From: Streptomyces sp. WAC 01529
Lineage (GTDB): Bacteria > Actinomycetota > Actinomycetes > Streptomycetales > Streptomycetaceae
Direction of reading: 5' to 3'
NCBI RefSeq assembly: GCF_003945545.1
Contig: NZ_CP029617.1
Coordinates: 6,289,001-6,353,000, forward strand
Length of the DNA stretch: 64,000 bases
Part shown: positions 50,878-58,698 of the stretch, in pieces
Layout of the letters: every line of letters begins with the position of its first letter
How positions within the stretch are numbered: the first letter of the stretch is position 1
The notes under the pieces: generated by a model
The model's database searches: none
The model's input: only the letters and a program-made list of their open reading frames with translations
What the model was told of the DNA's origin: nothing
Made by a program: the position numbers and the translations under genes

Positions 50878-51849
50878 TCAGCTCTGCTGAGCGGCCCACT
50901 CCAGCGTGGACATCGCGCTGGTCAGCTTCATCCTGGCCTGCTTCCAGGCCAGGGACCGGTCACCGTCGAGCACGCTGCCCGAGACCTCCTCGCCGCGGTG
51001 GGCGGGCAGATCGTGCAGGAACCAGGCGTGCGGCCAGCGCGCCATGAGGGCGTCGTCCACGGAGAAGGGAAGGAACTTCTCGCGCCAGTCCGGATCCGGC
51101 TTGGTCGTGCCCGTGGTCTGCCACCGGGTGGTGTAGACGAAGTCGAATTCGGCGTCGTCCGGTATCGCGTCCATGGAGTGGACCTCGGTCAGCGTGGTGT
51201 GCTGGGTCGCCGCGCGCTTCGCCGCCGACTCCATGGTGGCGGCCGGTACGCCGTAGCCCTCCGGGGTGGCGAAGGTGACGTGGCAGCCCGCGAAGTGGGA
51301 GATCCCCTCCGCCAGGGCGGAGGCCGTGTTGTTCCCCTCGCCCACGTACAGGATGCGGACCCCGTCGATCTCTCCCCGGGCCATCTTGACGGTGGCGAGG
51401 TCGCAGATTCCCTGGGTGGGGTGCTCCTCGGTCGCCATCGCGTTGATGACCGGCAGACCGCCGTGGCGGGACATGGCGCGCAGATCGTCCAGCGGGCCCG
51501 CGGTCCTGGCGACCAGGAGATCCAGCATGCAGCCGAGCATGCGTCCGGTGTCGGCGATGGACTCGCCGGTGTTCGTCTGGAGGTCGTTCGGGCCGTACGT
51601 CACCGGGGACCCGCCCAGCCGGATGCACCCCACGGTGAACGCCGTACGGGTACGCGTGGACGACTTGGCGAAGAGGATTCCCACGGCCTTGCCACGCAGT
51701 GGATGGTCGTGATCGTCAAGGTTCTGATAGAGATCGGCCGAGCGCTGGACAAGCCGGTGCACACTGCTTCGGCTCAGGTCTCCGAGAGAGAGGACCCCTC
51801 GTTCCGGAGAGACGGGAGGAGAACCCCCAAGGGACTTCATCATCAGCAT
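50878..51849 (-). CDS. Ornithine carbamoyltransferase-family enzyme with altered acceptor site
   Basis: 323 residues. Carbamoyl phosphate site STRTR (residues 64-68) and HPTQ (143-146) are intact. The ornithine-binding parts are not: HCLP reads HDLP (279-282), the usual Asp in VYTDVW is Thr (VYTTRW), and the SMG loop is replaced by TTG. Thus an acceptor other than ornithine, plausibly a shorter diamine such as 2,3-diaminopropionate made by neighbours, is inferred. ATG at 51849 preferred because GGAAAG lies 5 bases ahead; ATGs at 51843 and 51840 are alternatives. Divergent from the LysR gene region. Confidence 0.85.
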   Translation of the reverse strand: MLMMKSLGGSPPVSPERGVLSLGDLSRSSVHRLVQRSADLYQNLDDHDHPLRGKAVGILFAKSSTRTRTAFTVGCIRLGGSPVTYGPNDLQTNTGESIADTGRMLGCMLDLLVARTAGPLDDLRAMSRHGGLPVINAMATEEHPTQGICDLATVKMARGEIDGVRILYVGEGNNTASALAEGISHFAGCHVTFATPEGYGVPAATMESAAKRAATQHTTLTEVHSMDAIPDDAEFDFVYTTRWQTTGTTKPDPDWREKFLPFSVDDALMARWPHAWFLHDLPAHRGEEVSGSVLDGDRSLAWKQARMKLTSAMSTLEWAAQQS

Positions 51850-52005
51850 TCTGACTTTCCGTTCAGACGGGTCGACCATGCGCCCGGTCTTTATGAACAC
51901 AACGTTGCTGTACGGGATCTGATGAGGGACCACATTGCGACGGACCGGGCTCCGCCTGGCTGCGCGGACAACACGGTTCCGTCGACGCCACAGGGCTCTT
52001 GATAC

Positions 52006-52227
52006 TCATAGGAGGGTCAGCCCGAGGGGCGGTCCCACCAGGCCTCTTCCGCGCCGCCAGCGAGGATCGGTGACGATGCCGACGCCCGTCGCCGGCGCCT
52101 GTTGTCGCCCCTGCGAGAGGGCGCCGCGCGGCACAAGAGTCGTATCGGTAACGGGAGTTATGGCAAGTACGCCCGCGACCAAGGCGAACGAGGGTGCAGC
52201 GTACATCGGTTCACTCACGTCACTCAC
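52006..52227 (-). pseudogene. Truncated LysE/RhtB family exporter remnant
   Basis: A 73-codon reading frame in which MYAAPSFALVAGVLAITPVT and DTTLVPRGALSQGRQQAP match the opening of LysE-type exporters (canonical LALTPGPDTLLVLRNALSRGR). After about 50 residues the similarity stops and sequence becomes low-complexity ending at TGA. The conserved GPD is VTD. It is divergent from lysR, the normal place for a LysR-controlled LysE exporter. Probably the decayed original partner of the regulator. Confidence 0.7.
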
Positions 52228-52279
52228 TCTGACTGATCCACGCCCCCCGGTACAGCGATAGATCCTTCACCTCATTGGT

Positions 52280-52302
52280 TAGCCGTACTGTCGAATCGGC
52301 TA
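52280..52302. promoter_or_regulatory. LysR-type operator with T-N11-A dyad upstream of lysR
   Basis: TAGCCG-N11-CGGCTA: perfect six-base half-sites in the spacing expected of LysR family sites. It overlaps the putative -10 (TAGAGT at 52301) of the lysR gene, consistent with autoregulation and with control of the divergent gene. Confidence 0.7.
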
Positions 52303-52314
52303 GAGTTCGGTGGC

Positions 52315-53217
52315 ATGCTCGACCTGCAAAAGTTACGCGTATTACGAGAACTGAAGCACCGCGGCACCCTCGCCGCAGTAGCCCGCGCCCTGTCCTATAC
52401 GCCTTCCGCCATATCCCAGCAGCTTTCCATGCTGGAGGCAGAGGTAGGCGCCCCCTTGCGCGAACAGTCGGGACGAGGTGTCCGGTTGACCGCGCAGGCC
52501 GAGATACTCGTCGCCCACACGGAGATCGTGCTGGAGCAACTGGAGCGCGCCGAGGCCGAGTTGGCGGCCTCGATGGAGGAGATCGCCGGAACCGTCCGGC
52601 TGGCCTGCTTCCAGACCGCCGCGCTGGCCGTCCTGCCCGCCGCCCTCGCCCAATTGCAGCGCACGCATCCACGGCTGCGGGTGGAGACCACCCAGGTCGA
52701 ACCCGAGCACGCGTTGCCCAAGCTCATGACCCGCGACTTCGACCTCGTCGTCGCCGAGGAGTACCCCTACGACGCCGAGGCGCGCCAGCCCAATCTGGAA
52801 CGCCGCGAACTGTGCGTCGGCTCCATGCGCCTGGCCCTGCCCCCGCCCGCGGTCGCGGTGAGCGACCGCGCGGCGCTGCGGAGGGCGGCCGCGCTGCCGT
52901 GGATCATGGAGCCGGTCGGCACGGCGGCCCGCCGCTGGGCCATGGCCCTCTGCCGTGAGGCCGGATTCGAGCCGGACGTGCGCTTCGAGACCACGGACGT
53001 CAACGCCCATCTGCGCTGTGTGCAGCAGGGACACGCCGTCGCCCTCCTGCCCGACCTGCTGTGGCAGGGCAAGCCGCCGACCCTGAACCTCTACGACCTG
53101 CCCCAGGGCTGGGGGTACCGGCGCATCGTCACCGCCGTACGCAAGGGAGGCGGCCAGCAGCCCGCGATCCGCCTCTGCCATGAGGCACTCGAAGCCGCCT
53201 TGCCCGGCCCTCGGTAG
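52315..53217 (+). CDS. LysR family transcriptional regulator
   Basis: 300 residues. Winged HTH in 1-60 (VARALSYTPSAISQQLSMLE is the helix-turn-helix), then the periplasmic-binding-like effector domain (about 90-295). ATG at 52315. The divergent LysE remnant and the intact LysE gene beyond suggest an ArgP-like amino-acid export regulator, although the ligand is not known. An operator-like dyad overlaps its promoter. Confidence 0.92.
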   Translation: MLDLQKLRVLRELKHRGTLAAVARALSYTPSAISQQLSMLEAEVGAPLREQSGRGVRLTAQAEILVAHTEIVLEQLERAEAELAASMEEIAGTVRLACFQTAALAVLPAALAQLQRTHPRLRVETTQVEPEHALPKLMTRDFDLVVAEEYPYDAEARQPNLERRELCVGSMRLALPPPAVAVSDRAALRRAAALPWIMEPVGTAARRWAMALCREAGFEPDVRFETTDVNAHLRCVQQGHAVALLPDLLWQGKPPTLNLYDLPQGWGYRRIVTAVRKGGGQQPAIRLCHEALEAALPGPR

Positions 53218-53274
53218 ACCGCCGGCGCCGCGCCCGGCCCACGGCGGACTACCGGCGCCCCGCCCCGCCCGCCC

Positions 53275-53958
53275 TCAGTCGCTCAGCGCCAGCCGCACGC
53301 CGAAACCCACGACGACCGTGCCGGTGACGCGGTCCAGGGCACGTCGTGCGGCCGGGCGCCGCAGCCAGTCGCGCAGCGCCAGGGCGAAGACGATCAGCAC
53401 GGCCGACCAGACCAGGCCGAGCAGGATGTGCACACAGGTCAGCAGCAGCCCCGCGGTCAGGTGCGCCGCGTCCGCGGGGATGAACTGGGGCAGCACGGCG
53501 ACGTAGAAGACCCCGATCTTGGGGTTGAGGAAGTTGGTGACCGCGCCCTGGCGCCAGCCGCCGCACACACCGTCCTTGCCGGACTCGGGCTCCATCTCGG
53601 CGAGTTCCCCGTCAGGCGTGCGGCGCCAGGTGCGCCAGAGCATGCTCGCCCCCATCCACACCAGGTACGCGACACCGGCCCAGCGCAGCGTCTCGTACGC
53701 CACCTGGGACGCGGTCAGCAGGGCGCTCACGCCGAGAGAGCTCAGCGCCCCCCACATCAGCGTGCCGGTCTGGATCCCGAGGACCACACCCCACGCCCGG
53801 CGCCGCAGACCAAGCCCGGCGGTACGGAGGATGAGGGCGGCGTCGAGGCCGGGAGTGACCGTGAGCAAGCCCACGACCAGGGCGAATGACCACAGCGCCC
53901 CGCCCATCGAGGCCGTCGGCGGAGCGGTCCCGGCAAGCGATACGAGCGAAGGTTCCAT
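53275..53958 (-). CDS. LysE/RhtB family amino-acid exporter
   Basis: 227 residues with six membrane helices. VVGLLTVTPGLDAALILRTA carries the TPGxD motif and TNFLNPKIGVFYVAVLPQFI the conserved second-half motif. ATG at 53958 with GGGGAG upstream. Convergent with lysR. It could export a basic or non-protein amino acid such as L-Dap made nearby. Confidence 0.9.
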   Translation of the reverse strand: MEPSLVSLAGTAPPTASMGGALWSFALVVGLLTVTPGLDAALILRTAGLGLRRRAWGVVLGIQTGTLMWGALSSLGVSALLTASQVAYETLRWAGVAYLVWMGASMLWRTWRRTPDGELAEMEPESGKDGVCGGWRQGAVTNFLNPKIGVFYVAVLPQFIPADAAHLTAGLLLTCVHILLGLVWSAVLIVFALALRDWLRRPAARRALDRVTGTVVVGFGVRLALSD

Positions 53959-54318
53959 CTCGGACTCCCCACAGTCGGTGCGTCACGGGCGGTACGTCCA
54001 TTCCCGGCAGCCGCCGCGGCGACGGACGGCGGCGTGAGCATATCCACCGGAACCGGCGGGCGGGCCGTACCGGCAACCGGTGCGCGGGACCCGATCGGGG
54101 ACCAGGTCTGTACCTTTCACGAGGCCCCCCGGGACGCACACAAATTTGTTGATCTTGTGGCGACGGGGGGCGGCTGTTAATTTTCTCCGCGTCGCCCGGC
54201 GAACCCATCCCTGTGCCGCTCACCCGCACGGATCGCCGGCCATCTTCCTGAACGGAAGCGTCGCCCCGCGGACATCCGCCAGCCGCCCTCCCCTCCTCCA
54301 TCCCCAAGGAGATCCCCC
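53959..54318. promoter_or_regulatory. Promoter region before the SerA-like gene
   Basis: 360 bases between divergent exporter and dehydrogenase genes. Contains the palindrome ACAAATTTGT at 54140-54149 inside an AT-richer patch (54140-54190) and CAAGGAGA ahead of the start at 54319. No gene is seen. Confidence 0.45.
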
Positions 54319-55245
54319 ATGTCCAGACCCGTCGTGGTGGTGAGCGATCCGCTCCCCGAAGCCACCCTCGCCGAGTTACGCCCGCACTGTGAGTTACGCC
54401 TCGTGGACGGCCGGGACCGGGCGGATCTGCTCGCCTCGATCGTGGACGCCGTGGCCCTGATCGTCCGCAGCGGGACCCAGGTGGACCAGGAGGTCCTGGC
54501 GCAGGCCCCCTCGCTGAAGATCGTGGCGCGTGCCGGGGTCGGCCTGGACAACGTGGACGTCGCATACGCGCGTGCCGCGGGCGTCGCGGTCGTCAACGCG
54601 CCCGACTCCAACACCGTCAGCGTCGCGGAGTTCACCGTCGGACTGGTGATCGCCTCCCTGCGCCACCTCTGTGCCGCCGCCCAGCACGTCAGCGAGGGGG
54701 AGTGGCGCCGGTCCGCCTTCATGGGCAGTGAGCTGGCCGGGCGGACCCTGGGAATCCTCGGCCTCGGCCGGGTGGGCCGCCAAGTGGCCCGTCGCCTCAC
54801 GGCGTTCGAGATGCACGTCATCGCCTACGACCCACACGTCAGCGCGGCCGAAGCCGCCGAGGCCGGCGCTGAACTGGTCACCTTCGACACATTGCTGACG
54901 ACCAGTGACGTCCTGACGATCCACCTCCCCAAGAGCGCGGCGACGACCGGCCTGCTCGGCGAGAGCGAACTCGCTCGCGTCAAGCCCTCCCTCTGCCTGG
55001 TGAACACCGCCCGCGGAGGCATCGTGGACGAGGACGCGCTGGCCGCGGCGCTCAAGGACGGCCGCATCGCCTGCGCCGCGCTGGACGTCTTCACCGAGGA
55101 GCCGCCCCGGGCATCGCCGCTCCTCCACCTGCCCAACGTCCTCGCCACCCCGCATCTGGGTGCCGGTACGGACAGCGCTCAGCTGCGCGCGGGCCGGTCA
55201 GCCGTGCACAGCGTCCTCAGGGTGCTGGAGGAGGCCGGCGCGTAG
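54319..55245 (+). CDS. D-3-phosphoglycerate dehydrogenase-like protein (short form, no ACT domain)
   Basis: 308 residues. Substrate domain and NAD+ domain (GILGLGRVGRQVARRL) with catalytic Arg/Glu/His elements (ARAGVGLDNVD, NTARGGIVDED, LDVFTEEPP and TPHLGA). It lacks the C-terminal ASB/ACT regulatory domains of housekeeping SerA, so would escape serine feedback. Ahead of sbnA-like genes; it could make 3-phosphohydroxypyruvate for O-phosphoserine, the SbnA substrate. ATG at 54319 with CAAGGAGA upstream. Confidence 0.88.
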   Translation: MSRPVVVVSDPLPEATLAELRPHCELRLVDGRDRADLLASIVDAVALIVRSGTQVDQEVLAQAPSLKIVARAGVGLDNVDVAYARAAGVAVVNAPDSNTVSVAEFTVGLVIASLRHLCAAAQHVSEGEWRRSAFMGSELAGRTLGILGLGRVGRQVARRLTAFEMHVIAYDPHVSAAEAAEAGAELVTFDTLLTTSDVLTIHLPKSAATTGLLGESELARVKPSLCLVNTARGGIVDEDALAAALKDGRIACAALDVFTEEPPRASPLLHLPNVLATPHLGAGTDSAQLRAGRSAVHSVLRVLEEAGA

Positions 55246-55344
55246 CCGGGCTCCGACACCCTCCCGCGTCAGCTCCGCGGAGCACGCCACCTCCCGGTCC
55301 GACCGCACCACCATCACGTCGCACTGCGCGACATCGGGGAAACG

Positions 55345-56331
55345 ATGATCATTCACCATGCTCACAAGGTCGTCACCGACGACGTGTTCCTGATGCTCGA
55401 CGGCTTCCTGCCGGACAGTGAAGTCTTCTTGAAACTCGAAGGATTGAACCCCGCCGGTTCCATCAAGCTCAAGGCCGCCGTGGGCATGGTCGAGGACGCC
55501 GAACGGCATGGCAGGCTCGGCCCCGGTTCCCGGCTGATCGAGTCGTCCTCGGGGAGTCTGGGGATCGCGCTGGCGATCGTCGCCGCGGGGAGGGGTTACT
55601 CCTTCACCTGTGTGACCGACCCGAACGTCTCCCCCCAGAGTCTCGCGGCCATCAAGGCGCTGGGCGCCCACGTCGTCCAGGTCGAGAAGAGGGACGCGAA
55701 CGGCGGGTACCTCGGCACCCGCATCGCGTACATCCGGGAGCGGCTCGCCGAGGACTCCGGACTGGTCTGGCTCAACCAGTACGCGAACCCCGCCAACCCC
55801 AGCACCCATGCGCGTACGACGGCCTCTTCGGTTCTGCGCAACATAGGCCGGGTCGACCAGCTCTTCGTCGGCGCGGGTACCACCGGAACCTTGATGGGGT
55901 GCGTCAGCCACTTCCGCGCCCACTCGCCGCACACGAAGATCACCGCCGTCGACGCTGTCGGCTCCGTCACCTTCGGGGGCCGTCCGCAGCCCCGGCGCAT
56001 ACCCGGTCTCGGCACCAGCCGCACGCCCGAACTCTGCGTCCCCGAATCGGTCGACGAGGTGATCCATGTGGCCGAGCCCGACGCCGTCCGCATGTGCCGG
56101 CGGATCGCACGGGAGCGCGGACTGCTGACCGGCGGCTCGACCGGGTCCGTGCTCGCCGCGCTGGCACAGGCCGCGCCGTTCATCCCCAGCGGTTCCCGGG
56201 TGGTGGCGCTCTCTCCCGACATGGGGGAGCGCTATCTGCAGACGATCTACCACGACGACTGGGTGCACGAGACCTTCGGCCGCCACGTCCTGGAACCCCT
56301 CGACCTCGACCACTTGACCGTACCCGCCTGA
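55345..56331 (+). CDS. sbnA: SbnA-like PLP-dependent synthase (2,3-diaminopropionate pathway, step 1)
   Basis: 328 residues, cysteine-synthase fold. PLP Lys is K41 in NPAGSIKLKAA; the phosphate-binding loop is GTTGTLMG (near 175). Staphylococcal SbnA joins O-phospho-L-serine and L-glutamate to N-(1-amino-1-carboxyethyl)-glutamate. SIKLKAA replaces the cysteine synthase SVKDR and the gene is paired with an SbnB homologue, arguing for SbnA rather than cysteine synthase. ATG at 55345. Confidence 0.9.
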   Translation: MIIHHAHKVVTDDVFLMLDGFLPDSEVFLKLEGLNPAGSIKLKAAVGMVEDAERHGRLGPGSRLIESSSGSLGIALAIVAAGRGYSFTCVTDPNVSPQSLAAIKALGAHVVQVEKRDANGGYLGTRIAYIRERLAEDSGLVWLNQYANPANPSTHARTTASSVLRNIGRVDQLFVGAGTTGTLMGCVSHFRAHSPHTKITAVDAVGSVTFGGRPQPRRIPGLGTSRTPELCVPESVDEVIHVAEPDAVRMCRRIARERGLLTGGSTGSVLAALAQAAPFIPSGSRVVALSPDMGERYLQTIYHDDWVHETFGRHVLEPLDLDHLTVPA

Positions 56332-56337
56332 GAACTG

Positions 56338-57354
56338 GTGACAGCAATGTTTGATTTTCACGTAGTCAGCGGCTCGACGATCCGCTCCCTTGTCGCGGAA
56401 TCGCGCTCCGAGATCGTCGCGACGGTGCGCGACACCTACCTCACGCACCACGACAAGCAGTCCGTCAATCCCAACAGTTACTTCCTGCGGTTCCCCGAGA
56501 AGCCCGATTCACGGATCATCGCCCTGCCCGCCTATCTCGGCGGCGAATACGGCGTGGCCGGGATCAAGTGGATAGCCAGCTTCCCCGGCAACATCGAGCG
56601 CAACATCCCGCGCGCGTCGGCGACGCTGCTGCTCAACGACTACGAGACCGGTTATCCGTTCGCGTGCCTGGAGGCCTCCCAGATCAGCGCCGCCCGTACC
56701 GCCGCCTCGGCGGTCGTGGGCGCGGAGCAGCTGGTCGGCGGCCGCTCCGCTCAGCGCGTCGCGGTGATCGGCGCCGGGGTCATCGCCCGTAACATCCTGG
56801 AGTTCTTCCAGGCGCAGGAGTGGTCGGTCGACCGCTTCGTCGTGCACGACCGGTCGCCCGAGTACGGCGAGCGGCTCAAGCAGCACATCATCGGCCTGGG
56901 ATACGACGCCGACCGCGAGGACTCCTTCGACCGTGCCGTGAAGGGCGCGGACATCGTCGTATTCGCCACGACGGCCGGCGAGCCCTGGGTGACCGAACCG
57001 GGAACCTTCACCCCTGGACAGACGGTCCTCAACATCTCTCTGCGCGACATAGGCCCCCACATCGTCGCCGGGGCACAGAACATCCTCGACGACGTGGACC
57101 ACTGCATGACGGCCAACACCTCTCCGCACCTGGCCGAGCAGGAATTCGGGCACCGCGACTTCATCGACGGCACCGTGGCCCAGATGATCCGCGGCGAGGT
57201 CGAGGCGGCCGCCGACAAGCCCAGGATCTTCTCCCCCTTCGGGCTCGGCGTGCTCGACCTCGCCGTCGGCCTTCAGGTCTACCGCCGGGCCGTCGAAGGC
57301 GGGCAGGCGGTGAGCGTGCCGGGCTTCTTCGGCGAGACCGAGCGCTGGTCGTGA
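56338..57354 (+). CDS. sbnB: SbnB-like dehydrogenase (2,3-diaminopropionate pathway, step 2; ornithine cyclodeaminase family)
   Basis: 338 residues. NAD+-binding Rossmann fold (VAVIGAGVIARNILEFFQAQ), with the ornithine cyclodeaminase/mu-crystallin substrate domain. SbnB oxidises the SbnA product, releasing L-Dap and 2-oxoglutarate. Begins six bases after sbnA; GTG at 56338 is the long start, ATG 56347 an alternative. It completes the two-enzyme L-Dap pathway. Confidence 0.92.
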   Translation: MTAMFDFHVVSGSTIRSLVAESRSEIVATVRDTYLTHHDKQSVNPNSYFLRFPEKPDSRIIALPAYLGGEYGVAGIKWIASFPGNIERNIPRASATLLLNDYETGYPFACLEASQISAARTAASAVVGAEQLVGGRSAQRVAVIGAGVIARNILEFFQAQEWSVDRFVVHDRSPEYGERLKQHIIGLGYDADREDSFDRAVKGADIVVFATTAGEPWVTEPGTFTPGQTVLNISLRDIGPHIVAGAQNILDDVDHCMTANTSPHLAEQEFGHRDFIDGTVAQMIRGEVEAAADKPRIFSPFGLGVLDLAVGLQVYRRAVEGGQAVSVPGFFGETERWS

Positions 57355-57425
57355 GACGCACGTGCCGCCCCGCACCCCGGCCCACCGCCGGGGCCACCCG
57401 CAACTCTGGGAAGTAGTAAGACCCC

Positions 57426-58691
57426 TTGAACACTGATCCCGCCGCCGCGTCCCCCCAGTGGGCCGGCGACCACTCGACCGACCTGCTCCGCCTCTCCGAG
57501 GAGTACGCCCACCGCTTCCCCTGGTACGGCCAACTCCTCGAAGCGCAGGGCGTCCGCGGCACAGGGCGCCTGCACGACCTGCCCATCGTCGACCACGAGG
57601 TGCTGACGCGGCACTACTACACCGCCGGGCACGAAGACCTCCCCGACGCGTTCACCTACCTCACGTCCGGCACCAGCAGCGGCCTGCGCAAGCGCATCCT
57701 CTACAGCCCGGCGGACGAGGTCGCCTACACGGCGCAGCGCAAGGAACTGTTCCAGGACTTCGTCGGTGACCTTCCGGCCGGCTCGGTGGCCGTCGCGGAT
57801 CTGGGAACGGGCCACGCCGCGGCCGCCGCCCGCCACATCTTCGAGGAAATGGGCTTCGCCGCCCACGACATCGAATTCCAGCGGCCGCTCGAGGACCACG
57901 TGGAGCTGCTCAACTCGTGGCAGCCCGACGTGCTCTTCACCATGCCGATGATCCTCGACCGGCTCATGCAGACACCCGGCGAGCTGCGCATCAGCCCCCG
58001 CAAGATCATGGTCGTGGGCGACCTCGCCACGGCCAACTGGCGCCGTCTCGTGGCGGAGTACTTCGGCATACAGGTCGCGGACGTACTCGACGTCTACGGC
58101 AGCATCGAGATCGGTGCCATCGCGTACCTCTGCGCGGACACCGGCCTCTACCACTTCCACGACCACATCCTGCCCGAGGTCATCCATCCCGGAGAGCTGT
58201 ACGGGGAGGCGCCCGCGGCCGGAGCGTCGGCGCCCCGGACGGAGAGCGGTGCGCTGCTGCTGACCTCCTTCACGCGCTCCTACTTCCCGGCTCTGCGCTA
58301 TGTGACCGGTGACCTGATCAGCGGCTTGCGCGTCATCGACCACCAGGGCCGCCGCGTCCACGCCTTCGAGCGCATCGACGGCCGGCTCGGGGGTGACTTC
58401 AAGCACGGCGAGCGCGTCAGCAGCCACGACATCTGCCAGGCCATGGCGGTGGTCTTCCCGGGCGCCGCCTTCGAGGTCGCCGACGACGACGGGCTGGTCA
58501 TCCGGGTCGTCGCCGAGGAGATCCTCGACGACCAGCTGGCCGCCGTGCGCAAACTCCTGATGGAGGCGGCCCCGGACGTCGCCCAGATGATCACCTCCGG
58601 CATGGTCGGCGAGATCGGCGTCCGGGCCATCGCCCCCGACGAGATGAAGTCCCCGCACGCCAAGCGCCGTTTCAACATCAAGGAGCGGTGA
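57426..58691 (+). CDS. PaaK-like AMP-forming acyl ligase
   Basis: 421 residues, ANL superfamily, phenylacetate-CoA ligase/CoF synthetase type. AMP motifs: YLTSGTSSGLRKRI (P-loop), DVYGSIEIGAIAY (A5), RYVTGDLI (A7-like Asp) and a terminal Lys-rich segment KRRFNIKER. Starts with TTG at 57426, the only in-frame candidate, with GGGAAG 12 bases ahead. No carrier-protein domain is attached, so it probably adenylates an acid for direct transfer to an amine, for example of Dap. Substrate unknown. Confidence 0.82.
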   Translation: MNTDPAAASPQWAGDHSTDLLRLSEEYAHRFPWYGQLLEAQGVRGTGRLHDLPIVDHEVLTRHYYTAGHEDLPDAFTYLTSGTSSGLRKRILYSPADEVAYTAQRKELFQDFVGDLPAGSVAVADLGTGHAAAAARHIFEEMGFAAHDIEFQRPLEDHVELLNSWQPDVLFTMPMILDRLMQTPGELRISPRKIMVVGDLATANWRRLVAEYFGIQVADVLDVYGSIEIGAIAYLCADTGLYHFHDHILPEVIHPGELYGEAPAAGASAPRTESGALLLTSFTRSYFPALRYVTGDLISGLRVIDHQGRRVHAFERIDGRLGGDFKHGERVSSHDICQAMAVVFPGAAFEVADDDGLVIRVVAEEILDDQLAAVRKLLMEAAPDVAQMITSGMVGEIGVRAIAPDEMKSPHAKRRFNIKER

Positions 58692-58698
58692 GAAGCAC

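Larger units (their letters stand above)
51850..52314. other. Gap between the carbamoyltransferase and lysR genes, holding a decayed LysE gene and the lysR promoter
   Basis: 465 bases. It contains the LysE remnant (52006-52227), the LysR operator and promoter (52275-52306), and presumably the carbamoyltransferase promoter near 51850-51990. The rest shows no gene. Confidence 0.55.

Noticed and set aside
50878..51849. Housekeeping ornithine carbamoyltransferase (argF) of arginine synthesis
   Set aside because: The three ornithine-binding elements are altered and no other arg gene is nearby.
55345..56331. Cysteine synthase (CysK/CysM)
   Set aside because: The PLP-Lys motif has SIKLKAA rather than SVKDR, and it is coupled to an SbnB homologue.
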